Of a stretch of DNA of 64,000 nucleotides, positions 34,383 through 43,736 are shown piece after piece. A program made the translations under genes and the position numbers. The notes beneath the pieces were generated by a model. It had not been told where the DNA came from and searched no databases. It saw only the letters and a program-made list of their open reading frames with translations. Within the stretch, counting starts at the first letter, position 1, and the number at the start of each line of letters is the position of its first letter. Source of the stretch: Streptomyces sp. NBC_01707 (GTDB taxonomy: Bacteria; Actinomycetota; Actinomycetes; Streptomycetales; Streptomycetaceae); NCBI RefSeq assembly GCF_041438805.1, contig NZ_CP109190.1, positions 2,480,001-2,544,000 on the forward strand, given 5' to 3'.

Positions 34383-35062
34383 ACGAGCGGTCCGAACCGG
34401 TAGCCGAAACCGCGGACGGTCTGGATGTACCGGGGGCTGCCCGCCACATCCTCGATCTTCTGCCGCAATCGCCGTACACATGCGTCGACCAGTCGCGCGT
34501 CGCCGTGGTAACTGTGCTCCCAGACGTACTCGAGCAGCTGCTGCCTGCTGAAGACCTGCTCGGGAGAGGCCGAAAGATGCAGCAGCAGCTTCAGTTCGGA
34601 CGGGGCGAGCAGGATCCGCTCCCCCGCCTTGGCGACGGACAGCCCGGCACGGTCCACGGCCAGTGCGCCGTGGAACTCGATGCCGCTGCGTCCGGCGGGT
34701 TCGGCGAGCCGTCGCAGCACGGCCCGGATCCTGGCCTCGATCACTTCGGTGCGGGCCGGCTTGACGATGTAGTCGTCCGCGCCGGCCTCGAGCCCGACCA
34801 CCACATCGAAGTCGTCTCCTCGGGCGGTCAGCATGATGATCGGCAGCTGGCTGGACTCCCTTATACGACGGCAGACCTGGACCCCGTTCATGCCGGGCAG
34901 CATCAGGTCGAGGAGGACGATATCGGGCCGGAACTCCGCCAGCGCACCGAGTCCCGCCTCGCCGGTCTCCACGGCCCGGAGCTCATGACCGCGCCTTCGC
35001 AGCCCGAGCTCGACCCCTTCACGTACGGAGGGATCGTCTTCGATCAACAGCACACGCGGCAT
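34379..35062 (-). CDS. OmpR/PhoB-family response regulator, AfsQ1-like
   Basis: A 227-residue regulator: receiver domain 1-118 with acidic D9-D10, phospho-acceptor Asp52, and G-L-E-A-G-A-D-D-Y-I-V-K-P; then a winged-helix DNA-binding domain (about 130-225) with L-A-P-S-E-L-K-L-L-L-H-L and V-D-A-C-V-R-R-L-R-Q-K-I-E and R-G-F-G-Y-R. The output domain is closest in pattern to AfsQ1 rather than CseB (from memory of those sequences). Whether it is AfsQ1 itself or a paralog cannot be settled here. It is the first gene of a three-gene coupled operon. Confidence 0.92.
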   Translation of the reverse strand: MPRVLLIEDDPSVREGVELGLRRRGHELRAVETGEAGLGALAEFRPDIVLLDLMLPGMNGVQVCRRIRESSQLPIIMLTARGDDFDVVVGLEAGADDYIVKPARTEVIEARIRAVLRRLAEPAGRSGIEFHGALAVDRAGLSVAKAGERILLAPSELKLLLHLSASPEQVFSRQQLLEYVWEHSYHGDARLVDACVRRLRQKIEDVAGSPRYIQTVRGFGYRFGPLV

Positions 35063-35161
35063 GGCACCAGTATCCCAACGATCACTATCAAGCCGACCGG
35101 CCCGGACGAGCCGTCCGGCACCACAAGAACAGGACGGCCACCGGACAGGCCCCGGCGCCCG

Positions 35162-36841
35162 CTAACGCCGCAGCCGGCTCCGTCCCGCAGCCAGCACGGC
35201 ACTGACCTCGGCGAGCCGCAGCGGCCGGGCCAGCACCCCCACCACCGCCAGTAGCACCATCACCCCTGCCGCCGCTGCCACCACGTCCCCTGCCCCGTCG
35301 CACGCGCGGGCCACCCCGTAACCGAGCGCCCCCGCGGGCACGCACGCCACCACCAGCCGCGCATGCGCCCACAGCCCGGGCGACCGCCGCAGCGCGGGCC
35401 GCCGCTCGCCGGATCCGCCCGACACCCTGCGATGCAGCACATACGCGGTGACCGCGAACCCCGCGAACAGCGCCACCGAGTATGCCGCGGCCATCCCCGT
35501 CACCGCCCAGCGCGCGGGCAGCATCAGATACGCGACACCGGACAGCCCCGCGTTGAACCCCGCGATCACCAGGTTCAGCAGGAACGGGGTACGGGTGTCG
35601 CCCATCGCGTAGAACCCCCGCGACAGCACGTACTGCCCGGAGAACGCGATCAGTCCCGGCGCGAACGCCATCATCATCCCCGCCATCACCGTGATGTCGG
35701 CGGCACCGGTACGTCCGTAGCCGAACACGGCCCCCATCACCCACGGCGCGAGCGCGAACAGCGCACCCGCCGCGGGCACCACCACCGCAGCCGTCGTCCG
35801 TAGCGCGTACGAGACGTCGCGGCGCACCCCGGCGAGATCGCCCTCGGCCGCCGCCCGGCTCATCCGCGGCATCAGTGCGGTGACGAGCGAGACGGTCACG
35901 ATGCCCTGCGGCACCACCCACAGCTGGTACGCGTAGCTGTACGCGGTATAGCCCACGCCGCCCGCCACGCCCTGCTCCACGGCGTGCTGCCCGGTGAGAG
36001 TGGAGAGCCGGGTCACCAGCCAGTAGGCGACCTGGTTCGTCAGTACCAGCATCACGAGCCAGCCGGCCGATCTCAGCGGCCGGGTGAGGCCGCTCCCCCG
36101 CCAGTCGAACCGGAGCCGCCAGCGGAACTTCGCGGCCCGCAGCGCGGGCACCAGGGCCAGCGTCTGCACGGCGATCCCGGCCGTCGTCCCCCAGCCCAGC
36201 AGTCGGGCCTGCGCCGAGGTCAGCGTGGTGTCGGAGCCTGCCGCGACGCCCAGGTACAGCCCGAACACGGCAATGATCACCAGGTTGTTGAGGACCGGGG
36301 TCCACATCATCGCGCCGAACCGGTTGCGGGCGTTCAGTACTTGACCGAGGAGCGTGAACAGCCCGTAGAAGAGGATCTGCGGCAGGCAGTAGCGGGCCAG
36401 CGCGATCGTGAGCTCTGCCCGGTCACCCGAGTAGGGGGTGTAGACGGCGACGATCAGGGGGGCGCCGGCGACGGCGAGCCCGGTGAGGGCGACGAGGCCG
36501 ACCGCGCAGGCGGTGAGCAGCCGGTCGGTGTACGCGGCACCGCCGTCGGCGTGCTGCTTGGCGGCCCGCACCAGTTCGGGGACGAACACCGCGTTGAGGG
36601 CGCCGCCGATGAGGAGCATGTAGAGGATGTTGGGGACGGTGTTGGCGACCGCGTACCCGTCGGCCTGGAGTCCGGTGCCGAGCGCGGCGACGACGACCGC
36701 CGAGCGTATGAACCCGGTGGCCCGTGAGACGACCGAGCCGGCTGCCATGACGGCGCCGCTGCGCAGCACCGCCCTCGACCTGTCCGTCGCCTTCCGCCGC
36801 TCACCCCCTGCGACCTCACCGGTCGCCTCGGTGGCGGTCAC
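35162..36841 (-). CDS. murJ: Lipid II flippase MurJ/MviN family
   Basis: A 559-residue membrane protein of the MATE/MOP fold with about 14 hydrophobic segments. The start R-S-G-A-V-M-A-A-G-S-V-V-S-R-x-T-G-F-I-R and the P-N-I-L-Y-M-L-L-I-G-G-A-L-N-A-V-F-V-P-E-L motif are characteristic of MviN. It lacks the large pseudokinase tail of mycobacterial MviN. It moves lipid-linked peptidoglycan precursors to the outer face. GTG 36841 overlaps the stop of the FemX-like gene (GTGA), a direct coupling to another lipid II enzyme. A second MurJ elsewhere in the genome is likely, so this may be a paralog. Confidence 0.92.
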   Translation of the reverse strand: MTATEATGEVAGGERRKATDRSRAVLRSGAVMAAGSVVSRATGFIRSAVVVAALGTGLQADGYAVANTVPNILYMLLIGGALNAVFVPELVRAAKQHADGGAAYTDRLLTACAVGLVALTGLAVAGAPLIVAVYTPYSGDRAELTIALARYCLPQILFYGLFTLLGQVLNARNRFGAMMWTPVLNNLVIIAVFGLYLGVAAGSDTTLTSAQARLLGWGTTAGIAVQTLALVPALRAAKFRWRLRFDWRGSGLTRPLRSAGWLVMLVLTNQVAYWLVTRLSTLTGQHAVEQGVAGGVGYTAYSYAYQLWVVPQGIVTVSLVTALMPRMSRAAAEGDLAGVRRDVSYALRTTAAVVVPAAGALFALAPWVMGAVFGYGRTGAADITVMAGMMMAFAPGLIAFSGQYVLSRGFYAMGDTRTPFLLNLVIAGFNAGLSGVAYLMLPARWAVTGMAAAYSVALFAGFAVTAYVLHRRVSGGSGERRPALRRSPGLWAHARLVVACVPAGALGYGVARACDGAGDVVAAAAGVMVLLAVVGVLARPLRLAEVSAVLAAGRSRLRR

Positions 36842-38010
36842 CGGCGCGCCAGGTACGCCTGGAACGCCCGGTACAGCGTGTTGTTGGCGGCTCCGCCCAC
36901 CGATGTCTCCCACTCTCCGAGCGTCTCGACGACCTGTCCACCGGTGCCGAGCTTCCAGCGCAGCAGTCCGAAGCCGCGATCGTCGGGGTCGAGGGTGGAG
37001 GGTACCCCGCGCATGTCGTACACCTCGGCGCCGAGAGCCAGTGCGTCAAGCATCATCCGCCACTGGAGGGCGTTGCTGGGGCGGACCTCACGGCGGTGGT
37101 CGGCGGACGCGCCCGTCTGGTACCAGACCCGCCGCCCGGTGCTGATCATGGTGTGCGCGGCAAGGATCTCGCCCTCATGGACGGCGAGGTAGAGCTGCAT
37201 CCGGCCGGGCTGCTCGGCGTTGAGCACGGCGTACTGCCGCTGGTAGTAGGCGAGGGAACGGCCGAGGCGGAAGCCGTCCCGCGCCTCGGTCACCCGCAGC
37301 AGCCGGTGGAACTCGGGAAGTTCGGCCGCACCGCCGACGACGATCCGGACGCCGCACTTCTGGGCCTTGCGCACGTTGCGGCGCCACTCCTGGTTGAGCC
37401 CCGCCCACAGGTCGTCGGGGGTGCGGCCGGCGAGCGGCACCTGGAAGACGTGGCGCGGCTGGGCGTCGGCGTCGTTGCCGGCGTCGCCGTCCCCGCCGCA
37501 CCGGTGCCAGCCGCGTGCCCGGAGCCGTTCGGCGACGGCGGTGCCGAGCGGGTCCACCTCGGTCGCCAGGACGTCGCCGATCTTCCGGCAGGGCCCGGTG
37601 GCCGCCTTGAGGCGGGCGGCGTCCCAGCGGCGGTAGGCCGGCGACGGGCCGATCCGTACGGCGAAGGCACCGGTCTTCCGCAGATGCGCCATCAATGGCA
37701 GGAGCCAGCGGTCGATTTCGGGGTCCGCCCAGTCCGCCACCGGCCCTTCCGGCAGATAGGCAAAGTATTTACGGGTACCGGGGAATTGCCGGTAGAGAAC
37801 GAGCGCGCTGCCGGTCAATTCATTGCTGTCGCCGTGCCATCCGACCATTTCCGACTTCCATTGATCCTTCACGCCGGCCCAGGACGGATACTGCAGAAAG
37901 CTCGCCCCGGCGCGCTCGGTCACACATGCCCGGTGCTCGGCAGCGGTGAGACCGCGTATCCGTAGCCCCTGTTCACCCCTGTGATCACCGGTCGCGAGCA
38001 GCGCTGACAT
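36838..38010 (-). CDS. FemX/FemAB-like lipid II aminoacyltransferase
   Basis: A 390-residue protein with two GNAT-like domains of the FemABX family: F-L-Q-Y-P-S-W-A near residue 40, L-N-Q-E-W-R-R-N-V-R-K-A near 207-218, and the C-terminal Y-D-M-R-G-V-P ... G-L-L-R-W-K-L-G-T-G-G near 334-357. This family moves an amino acid from its tRNA to the peptidoglycan stem; in Streptomyces FemX adds the single Gly cross-bridge. ATG 38010 follows GGGGAGGG by 8 bases. The gene is co-translated with murJ, which supports an envelope role. Confidence 0.9.
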   Translation of the reverse strand: MSALLATGDHRGEQGLRIRGLTAAEHRACVTERAGASFLQYPSWAGVKDQWKSEMVGWHGDSNELTGSALVLYRQFPGTRKYFAYLPEGPVADWADPEIDRWLLPLMAHLRKTGAFAVRIGPSPAYRRWDAARLKAATGPCRKIGDVLATEVDPLGTAVAERLRARGWHRCGGDGDAGNDADAQPRHVFQVPLAGRTPDDLWAGLNQEWRRNVRKAQKCGVRIVVGGAAELPEFHRLLRVTEARDGFRLGRSLAYYQRQYAVLNAEQPGRMQLYLAVHEGEILAAHTMISTGRRVWYQTGASADHRREVRPSNALQWRMMLDALALGAEVYDMRGVPSTLDPDDRGFGLLRWKLGTGGQVVETLGEWETSVGGAANNTLYRAFQAYLARR

Positions 38011-38237
38011 GTCCGTGGCCCTCCCCTGGTCCCTCCCGGCCGACGGCTCGGCGGGGCTGCACAAGATGCTCACAGCGTCCTATGACGGGTTCGCGCGGCG
38101 AATGTGACCGGACGATGACCGTTGTGCTGCGTTCCTTGTCACACAAAGGAATCCATGGTTTTCCAGGTATTTGCGGAACCTATGGTCGAGTCCATGCCTC
38201 TCCACCGATGAGAAGCACTGCCATGGAGGTTTTTCCG

Positions 38238-39461
38238 TTGATCTCTGTATGCCGGCGCATACGCCGCACCAACTCGCTCGCCCGCCCGGCCCGGCTGACC
38301 CTGATCGCCGGTACGGCGGTACTCGGCGCCGCCCTCACCGCGTGCTCCGGTGCCGCCGCATCGGACTCGGGTTCCGGGTCCGATGACGGTGCCAAGTCCA
38401 CCAGGACTCCGGACACCAGGATCACGGTGAACCTCCGGGGCACGAAGGCCGCCGCGGGCAAGCCGGTGACGGTCACGCTGGCCGACGGGAAGCTGAAGAC
38501 GGTGAAGGTGACCGCCGCCGAGGGTGACGCGCTCACCGGCCGGGTATCGGGCGACGGCCGGACCTGGACGTCGGACCGGGTCGCGGCACCCGGTACCGAG
38601 TACAGCGTCGAGGCCACGGACACCGGCGGCGGCACCGACCGCGCGGGCTTCTCGACCGCCGCGGCCGACAAGGTCAACAAGCTGACGCTCGCCCCCGGAA
38701 AGAACACGACGGTCGGCATCGCCCAGCCGCTGTCGATCGTCTTCGACAACCCGGTGAAGGACAAGGCAGCGGTCGAGAAAGGGCTGAAGGTCACCACGTC
38801 GAACAACACCGAGGGGTCCTGGGGCTGGCTGCAGGACTACTCCGGCAAGGACAGGATCGACTGGCGGCCCAAGGAGTACTGGAAGTCCGGTACGCGCGTC
38901 ACGCTCGACGCCGATCTGAACGGCATCGACTCGGGACCGGCGGGCGGCTGGTTCGTGCGCGACTACGCGACGACCTTCACGATCGGCCGCGACCAGGTGG
39001 TCAAGGTCGACCTCGACCGGCACCGGCTGGCGTTGCACCGGGACGGGCGGACCGTCATGGACGTGCCCATGTCGGCGGGCACCCCGGGCGGGGACAAGGC
39101 GTCCTGGCGGGGCACGGCCGTACTGATGGCGAAGGAGGGCACGATCAACATGCGCTCCGAGACGGTCGGTCTGGGCGACGCGTACGACAAGATGGTCGAC
39201 TCGTCGATGCGGCTGACCTGGTCGGGGATGTACGCCCATGCCGCCCCGTGGAACGCGGCGTACTTCGGGGTCGCCAACCACAGTTCCGGCTGTGTGGGCA
39301 TGAGCGACGCGAACGCCGCGGAGCTGTACCAAAAGGCGCAGGTCGGCGACCCGTTCGAGATCACCGGTGCGGACGCCAAGGGCACGGTCGCGGAGGGCAA
39401 CGGCTACGGGGCGTGGAATGTGTCCTGGTCCGACTGGCAGGCGAAGAGCGCCCTCGGCTGA
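38238..39461 (+). CDS. L,D-transpeptidase lipoprotein
   Basis: A 407-residue YkuD-type transpeptidase making 3-3 peptidoglycan cross-links. The start is taken as TTG 38238: GGAGG (38225-38229) stands 8 bases before it, while the in-frame ATG at 38223 overlaps that ribosome site. A signal peptide ends in a lipobox L-T-A-C, then come two Ig-like domains and the catalytic domain with Y-A-H-A-A-P-W-N, and H-S-S-G-C-V-G-M-S holding the catalytic Cys. This is the LdtMt2-like layout of actinobacteria. The upstream region is AT-richer than average. It is divergent from the femX/murJ operon. Confidence 0.9.
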   Translation: MISVCRRIRRTNSLARPARLTLIAGTAVLGAALTACSGAAASDSGSGSDDGAKSTRTPDTRITVNLRGTKAAAGKPVTVTLADGKLKTVKVTAAEGDALTGRVSGDGRTWTSDRVAAPGTEYSVEATDTGGGTDRAGFSTAAADKVNKLTLAPGKNTTVGIAQPLSIVFDNPVKDKAAVEKGLKVTTSNNTEGSWGWLQDYSGKDRIDWRPKEYWKSGTRVTLDADLNGIDSGPAGGWFVRDYATTFTIGRDQVVKVDLDRHRLALHRDGRTVMDVPMSAGTPGGDKASWRGTAVLMAKEGTINMRSETVGLGDAYDKMVDSSMRLTWSGMYAHAAPWNAAYFGVANHSSGCVGMSDANAAELYQKAQVGDPFEITGADAKGTVAEGNGYGAWNVSWSDWQAKSALG

Positions 39462-39630
39462 TCCGCGAGGCCGCGACGCCCCTGACACCTCCGCCGTCCT
39501 GACTTCGCGTCGCCGCTGACACCATGTCCAACAATCGTTACGCTCACGAAACTTACCGGGGAGTTACCAACGGTAAATGGCCAGGGTTACCGTCGGGTCA
39601 CTTTGCACCGACACGCGTGAGGAATGACTC

Positions 39631-41226
39631 GTGGGACGTCCGTACCCGGCTCTGCGCACCACCGCATCCATCGGAACCGCCGCCGTCCTGATCGCCGGAG
39701 CCGCCCTCGGCGCGGCTCCGGTGGCCGTCGCCCGGCCCCCCGCCGCACCCGCGGCGGCGTCGGCCCCTGGCCTGAAGTTCCACGACATTCCCGGCTCCGG
39801 CGGGATCACACTCAAGGGCAATGTCTTCACCCCCGCCGGCGCGGAGCCGGGCGACAGGCACCCCCTGATCGTGCTGCCCTCCAGCTGGGCGACGCCGCAG
39901 ATCGAGTATCTCGCGCAGGCACAGCAACTGGCCGACTCCGGTTACGTGGTGGTCAGTTACACCTCACGCGGCTTCTGGCTCTCCGGCGGGAGGATCGAGG
40001 TCGCCGGTCCGCCGGACATCGCCGATGTCTCCGCCGTCATCGACTGGGCCCTCGCCCACACTCCCGCCGATCCGCAGCGCATCGGTATGGGCGGCGTGTC
40101 GTACGGAGCGGGTATCAGCCTGCTCGCGGCCGGCCACGACAAGCGGATCAAGGCCGTGGTCGCGCTGAGCGGTTGGGCCGACCTCATCGACTCCATCTAC
40201 AGCGGCCGTACCCAGCACCTCCAGGCCGCCGCGCTGCTCGGTGGGGCCGGTCTGCTCACCGGCCGACCGAGCGACGAGCTGAACACGACGCTCGCCGACT
40301 TCCTCGGGTCCGACCTGGCCAAGGAGCCGGACATGATCGCCTGGGGGAAGAAGCGTTCCCCCGTCACGTATCTGGACGCGATCAACGCCAACGGCGCTGC
40401 CGTCATGATGGGCAACGCGTGGGGCGACACCATCTTCCCACCCAACCAGTACGCCTCGTTCTACGAGAAGCTCAGCGGCCCCAAGCGCCTGGAATTCCGC
40501 CCCGGCGACCACGCCACCGCCGAAGCCACAGGTCTCCTCGGCCTGCCCAACGACACCTGGACCGACGCCCACCGCTGGTTCGACCGCTACCTCAAGGGCG
40601 AGCGCAACGGCATCGACCAGGCGCAGCCGGTCCAGCTCAAGTCCCGTACGGACAGCGGCTACGAGGGCTATCCGGACTGGAAGTCGGTCGGCGCCGACCG
40701 GAAACGGATCGCGCTGAGCGGTACGAAGAAGATCCACGCGAACGTCGACTCGGGCGCCGACGGTGGCATCGTGATGCTGTCGAACGCCCTCGACCAATTC
40801 GTGAAGCTGCCTCCGGTCGCCTCGATCCCCCTGCTGCCGCGCACCTTCGCGGGTGTCTGGCAGTCCGAGCGGTACGGCTCGGCACAGCACATCCGCGGCA
40901 CCGCGAAACTCCACACCACGGTCACCGGAAACAAGGAGAGCGGCACCCTCGTCGCCTATCTCTACGACGAGGGGCCGCTCGGTCTCGGCAAGCTGGTCAG
41001 TAACGCCCCCTATACCTTCCACGGACGGACGCCGGGGCGGCCGTTCGGCGTGGACCTGGAGTTGTTCTCCACGGCCTACGACCTTCCGGCCGGTCACCGA
41101 CTCGCCCTGGTCGTCGACACGGTCGACCCGCTCTACATCGAGCACAACCCGCCGGGCTCACAGCTGACCTTCTCCTCGCCGGACACGGACCCCTCGTACC
41201 TGTCCGTTCCGTTGCGCGAGAAGTGA
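39631..41226 (+). CDS. Secreted CocE/NonD-type alpha/beta hydrolase
   Basis: A 531-residue exported hydrolase. A signal peptide ends near V-A-V-A-R (about 35). The alpha/beta-hydrolase core has the nucleophile Ser in G-G-V-S-Y-G-A-G (about 153-160), Asp in N-A-W-G-D-T-I-F (about 270) and His in G-D-H-A-T (about 293). A C-terminal jelly-roll like that of X-Pro dipeptidyl-peptidases and cocaine esterase covers about 400-531. GTG 39631 has GAGGAA upstream. It may be a peptidase or an esterase acting outside the cell. Monocistronic, convergent with the glutamate transporter operon. Confidence 0.88.
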   Translation: MGRPYPALRTTASIGTAAVLIAGAALGAAPVAVARPPAAPAAASAPGLKFHDIPGSGGITLKGNVFTPAGAEPGDRHPLIVLPSSWATPQIEYLAQAQQLADSGYVVVSYTSRGFWLSGGRIEVAGPPDIADVSAVIDWALAHTPADPQRIGMGGVSYGAGISLLAAGHDKRIKAVVALSGWADLIDSIYSGRTQHLQAAALLGGAGLLTGRPSDELNTTLADFLGSDLAKEPDMIAWGKKRSPVTYLDAINANGAAVMMGNAWGDTIFPPNQYASFYEKLSGPKRLEFRPGDHATAEATGLLGLPNDTWTDAHRWFDRYLKGERNGIDQAQPVQLKSRTDSGYEGYPDWKSVGADRKRIALSGTKKIHANVDSGADGGIVMLSNALDQFVKLPPVASIPLLPRTFAGVWQSERYGSAQHIRGTAKLHTTVTGNKESGTLVAYLYDEGPLGLGKLVSNAPYTFHGRTPGRPFGVDLELFSTAYDLPAGHRLALVVDTVDPLYIEHNPPGSQLTFSSPDTDPSYLSVPLREK

Positions 41227-41232
41227 TCACCG

Positions 41233-41306
41233 GCTGCTGCCGGGCGGGCACCGCTCCTCCAGAGCGCTGTACGGCCGGTCTGGGCTACTGCACTCCCGGC
41301 AGCAGC
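41233..41306. terminator. Inverted repeat between convergent genes
   Basis: GCTGCTGCCGGG (41233-41244) is the exact reverse complement of CCCGGCAGCAGC (41295-41306), 50 bases apart. The right arm lies in the last codons of the permease gene. It could act as a two-way terminator, though the loop is long. Confidence 0.35.
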
Positions 41307-42154
41307 GTTTCTGGTTCGGCCGGTGCGACTTCCACCGCCTTCGTCTTCGGGTTGCGCCGCTCCCGCTTGGCCACCCAGGTGGCGAGCCAGGAGAGCAGCA
41401 TGCACATCCCGATGTAGATCGGCGAGATCACCATCACCACGGGGATGAAGGGAAGATCGTAGTCGAGGTTGGACGCGATGAGTTTGCCGGCGTGGAGGAA
41501 CTCCTCGTACGTGATCAAGAATCCGAGCGAGGTGTCCTTCAGCGCCACCACCAGCTGGCTGATGATGGCGGGCAGCATGGCGCGCACCGCCTGCGGTGCC
41601 AGCACGAAGGTCATCACCTGCGTCTTGCGCATGCCGAGGGCGTACGCGGCCTCGCGCTGGCCACGGTCCACCGAGTTGATGCCGGTGCGGAACACCTCGG
41701 CGAGCACCGAGCCGTTGTACAGGGTCAGTCCGGCGACCAGCGCGGGCAGCGGCTGCACCTTGAGCGCCACGAAGATGAAGAAGATCATCACCAGAACGGG
41801 CATGGCCCGGAAGAACTCGACGAGGAGCGTGGCGAGCCAGCGCACCGGCCGGTGTTCGGAGAGCCGCCCGACGGCCAGGACAGCCCCTAGTGCCAGCGAG
41901 AGCACCGCGGCGTACGCGAACGCCTTCAGCGTGTTGCCGAGACCGCGCAGCAGCAGTTCCTGGATGCCCTTGTACACGAAGGGTGTCCACTTGGCGCTGG
42001 TGAACTGCTCGGTGGCGAAGAGCAGATAGACGACCCAGCCGACCAGGGCGAGAATCACGACCGTGGCGACGATCCCGTACACCCGGTGGCGTTTGCGCGT
42101 GACCGGACCCGGGATGTCGTAGAGCGCGGTGACTTCGGGGGCGCGGGTGGTCAT
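41285..42154 (-). CDS. gluD: Glutamate ABC transporter permease
   Basis: A 289-residue inner-membrane permease of the polar amino acid (His/Glu/Gln) ABC type. One N-terminal helix (about 27-48) precedes the five-helix core (about 75-265), and the EAA loop A-L-G-M-R-K-T-Q-V-M-T-F-V-L-A-P-Q-A is present. A basic C-terminal tail follows. Its ATG overlaps the stop of the neighbouring permease gene, so the two permeases are co-translated and should form a heterodimer. Order and sizes match the gluABCD operon of corynebacteria. Confidence 0.9.
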   Translation of the reverse strand: MTTRAPEVTALYDIPGPVTRKRHRVYGIVATVVILALVGWVVYLLFATEQFTSAKWTPFVYKGIQELLLRGLGNTLKAFAYAAVLSLALGAVLAVGRLSEHRPVRWLATLLVEFFRAMPVLVMIFFIFVALKVQPLPALVAGLTLYNGSVLAEVFRTGINSVDRGQREAAYALGMRKTQVMTFVLAPQAVRAMLPAIISQLVVALKDTSLGFLITYEEFLHAGKLIASNLDYDLPFIPVVMVISPIYIGMCMLLSWLATWVAKRERRNPKTKAVEVAPAEPETLLPGVQ

Positions 42155-42795
42155 CGGGCGACTCCCCAGCGCTTCTCCATCACATTGAAGAGCGCACTGA
42201 TGGACAGGGTGATGATCAGGTAACCGACGGCGATCCAGACGAAGGTCCAGATGATGTTGTAGCCCAGCTCGTTGAGTGTCTTGTAGGTGCCGAGCAGTTC
42301 GATGACGCTGAACGCGCCGGCGATCGCCGAGTTCTTGGCGAGCGCGATGAGCGTCGAGCCGACCGGCGGGATCACCGAGCGGAACGCCTGGGGCAGCACC
42401 ACGGAGCCCAGCGTCTGCCCGAAGGTCATACCGAGGCTGCGGGCGGCTTCGCCCTGCCCCCGTGGCACGGTGTTGATGCCGGAGCGCAGCGCCTCGCAGA
42501 TGAACGCGGAGGTGTAGCAGCCGAGCGCGAGGACCGCGAAGACCTTGAACGGCAGGACCAGGCCGAAGCGCGGCAGGCCGAGGAGGACCGCGAAGAAGAG
42601 CAGCGTCAGCGGCGTGTTGCGGAGCACCATCACCCAGACGGTGCCGAACACCCGGAGCGAGCCGACGGGCGCCACCCGGAACGAGGCCATCACGAAGCCG
42701 AGCACCAGCGCCAGGATCGAGGCGAAGACGGTGAGTTCGAGGGTGCCGAGGAAGCCTTCGGCGTAGGTCGAGAAGTTCTCTGTCAGTACGTCCAT
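42151..42795 (-). CDS. gluC: Glutamate ABC transporter permease
   Basis: A 214-residue permease of the same type as its neighbour, with five hydrophobic segments and the EAA loop S-L-G-M-T-F-G-Q-T-L-G-S-V-V-L-P-Q-A. It lies 16 bases after the binding-protein stop and overlaps the next permease by 4 bases. The pair forms the membrane channel for the uptake of glutamate or a related amino acid. Confidence 0.9.
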   Translation of the reverse strand: MDVLTENFSTYAEGFLGTLELTVFASILALVLGFVMASFRVAPVGSLRVFGTVWVMVLRNTPLTLLFFAVLLGLPRFGLVLPFKVFAVLALGCYTSAFICEALRSGINTVPRGQGEAARSLGMTFGQTLGSVVLPQAFRSVIPPVGSTLIALAKNSAIAGAFSVIELLGTYKTLNELGYNIIWTFVWIAVGYLIITLSISALFNVMEKRWGVAR

Positions 42796-42811
42796 GGTGT
42801 GGCCCGTCCCC

Positions 42812-43723
42812 TCAGGTCGCCGGGTAGCGGTCGATGGGCGGCGGAGTCGGTGCGGGCACTCCGGACAGGCCGAGCGTGGCCTCGAACGCCTTCTTCCAGT
42901 TGCCGTTCTTCTCGTTGGCTTCGAGGGCGTCGTTGAGTGCGAACCGCAGGGCGTTGTCGCTGCGCGGTACCCCGATGCCGTACGGCTCCTCGGAGAACGG
43001 CTTGCCGACCACCTTCAGTTCCTTGGGTGCCTTGGCGGCGAAGCCCAGCAGGATGGCGTCGTCGGTGGTGACGGCGTCGACCTGGTAGGTCAGCAGGTTG
43101 TCGACACAGATCGAGTACGTGTCGTAGGAGACCAGGATCGCCTTCGGGTAGTCGGCCGCGATCCGCTGATACGGGGTCGATCCGGCCGCCGAGCAGACCG
43201 TCCGGCCGGCCAGGTCCTGCGGGCCGTTGATGTCGTGCTCGTCCGTGCGGACGAGCAGCGACTGCCCGGCCATGAAGTACGGCCCGGCGAAGCCGACGAG
43301 CTTCTTGCGCATCTCGTTGATGGTGTAGGTGCCGACGTAGTAGTCGATCTGACCGTTCTGCAGCGCAGTCTCGCGGTTGGCCGAGGCGATCGTCCTGAAG
43401 CGGATCGTCTTCGGGTCGAAGCCGAGCGAGGCGGCCATCATTCTGGCGATCTCGATGTCGAAACCGGAGTAGAGGCCGGTGGCCGGGTCCTTCTCCCCCA
43501 GGTACGGCTGGTCCTCCTTGGCCCCGACTCTGAGGTAGCCACGCTTCTTCGCCTTCGTCCAGGTTTTCGACTCGGGCAGCCGGAAGCTGGTGTCGACCTT
43601 GTACACGGGCAGCTGCGCGGCCCTCGGCCCCTTCACCGGAGGGCTGCCCTCCTTGCCGCAGCCGACCGCAAGGACGGCCAGCAGGAGCCCCGCGCAGGCG
43701 GCCAGAACTTTTCTCGTACGCAA
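42812..43723 (-). CDS. gluB: Glutamate-type substrate-binding lipoprotein
   Basis: A 303-residue extracytoplasmic solute-binding protein of family 3. The lipobox L-A-V-G-C places the lipid on Cys22. The mature part has G-Y-L-R-V-G-A-K, G-F-D-I-E-I-A-R and the ligand-site stretch G-Q-I-D-Y-Y-V-G-T-Y-T, with an Arg/Asp pair typical of acidic amino acid binding. Two more Cys may form a disulfide. It is the second gene of the operon, after the ATPase. Confidence 0.9.
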   Translation of the reverse strand: MRTRKVLAACAGLLLAVLAVGCGKEGSPPVKGPRAAQLPVYKVDTSFRLPESKTWTKAKKRGYLRVGAKEDQPYLGEKDPATGLYSGFDIEIARMMAASLGFDPKTIRFRTIASANRETALQNGQIDYYVGTYTINEMRKKLVGFAGPYFMAGQSLLVRTDEHDINGPQDLAGRTVCSAAGSTPYQRIAADYPKAILVSYDTYSICVDNLLTYQVDAVTTDDAILLGFAAKAPKELKVVGKPFSEEPYGIGVPRSDNALRFALNDALEANEKNGNWKKAFEATLGLSGVPAPTPPPIDRYPAT

Positions 43724-43736
43724 CTGGGGCCTCCTG

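Noticed and set aside
34379..35062. Identification of the OmpR-type regulator as CseB of the sigE-cse locus
   Set aside because: There is no sigE gene, the lipoprotein lies after the kinase rather than before the regulator, and the winged-helix motifs look closer to AfsQ1.
38174..38200. SigE-type promoter (GGAAC ... CTCT) before the L,D-transpeptidase gene
   Set aside because: A GGAAC is present in an AT-richer leader but the spacing and -10 do not fit well enough to call it.
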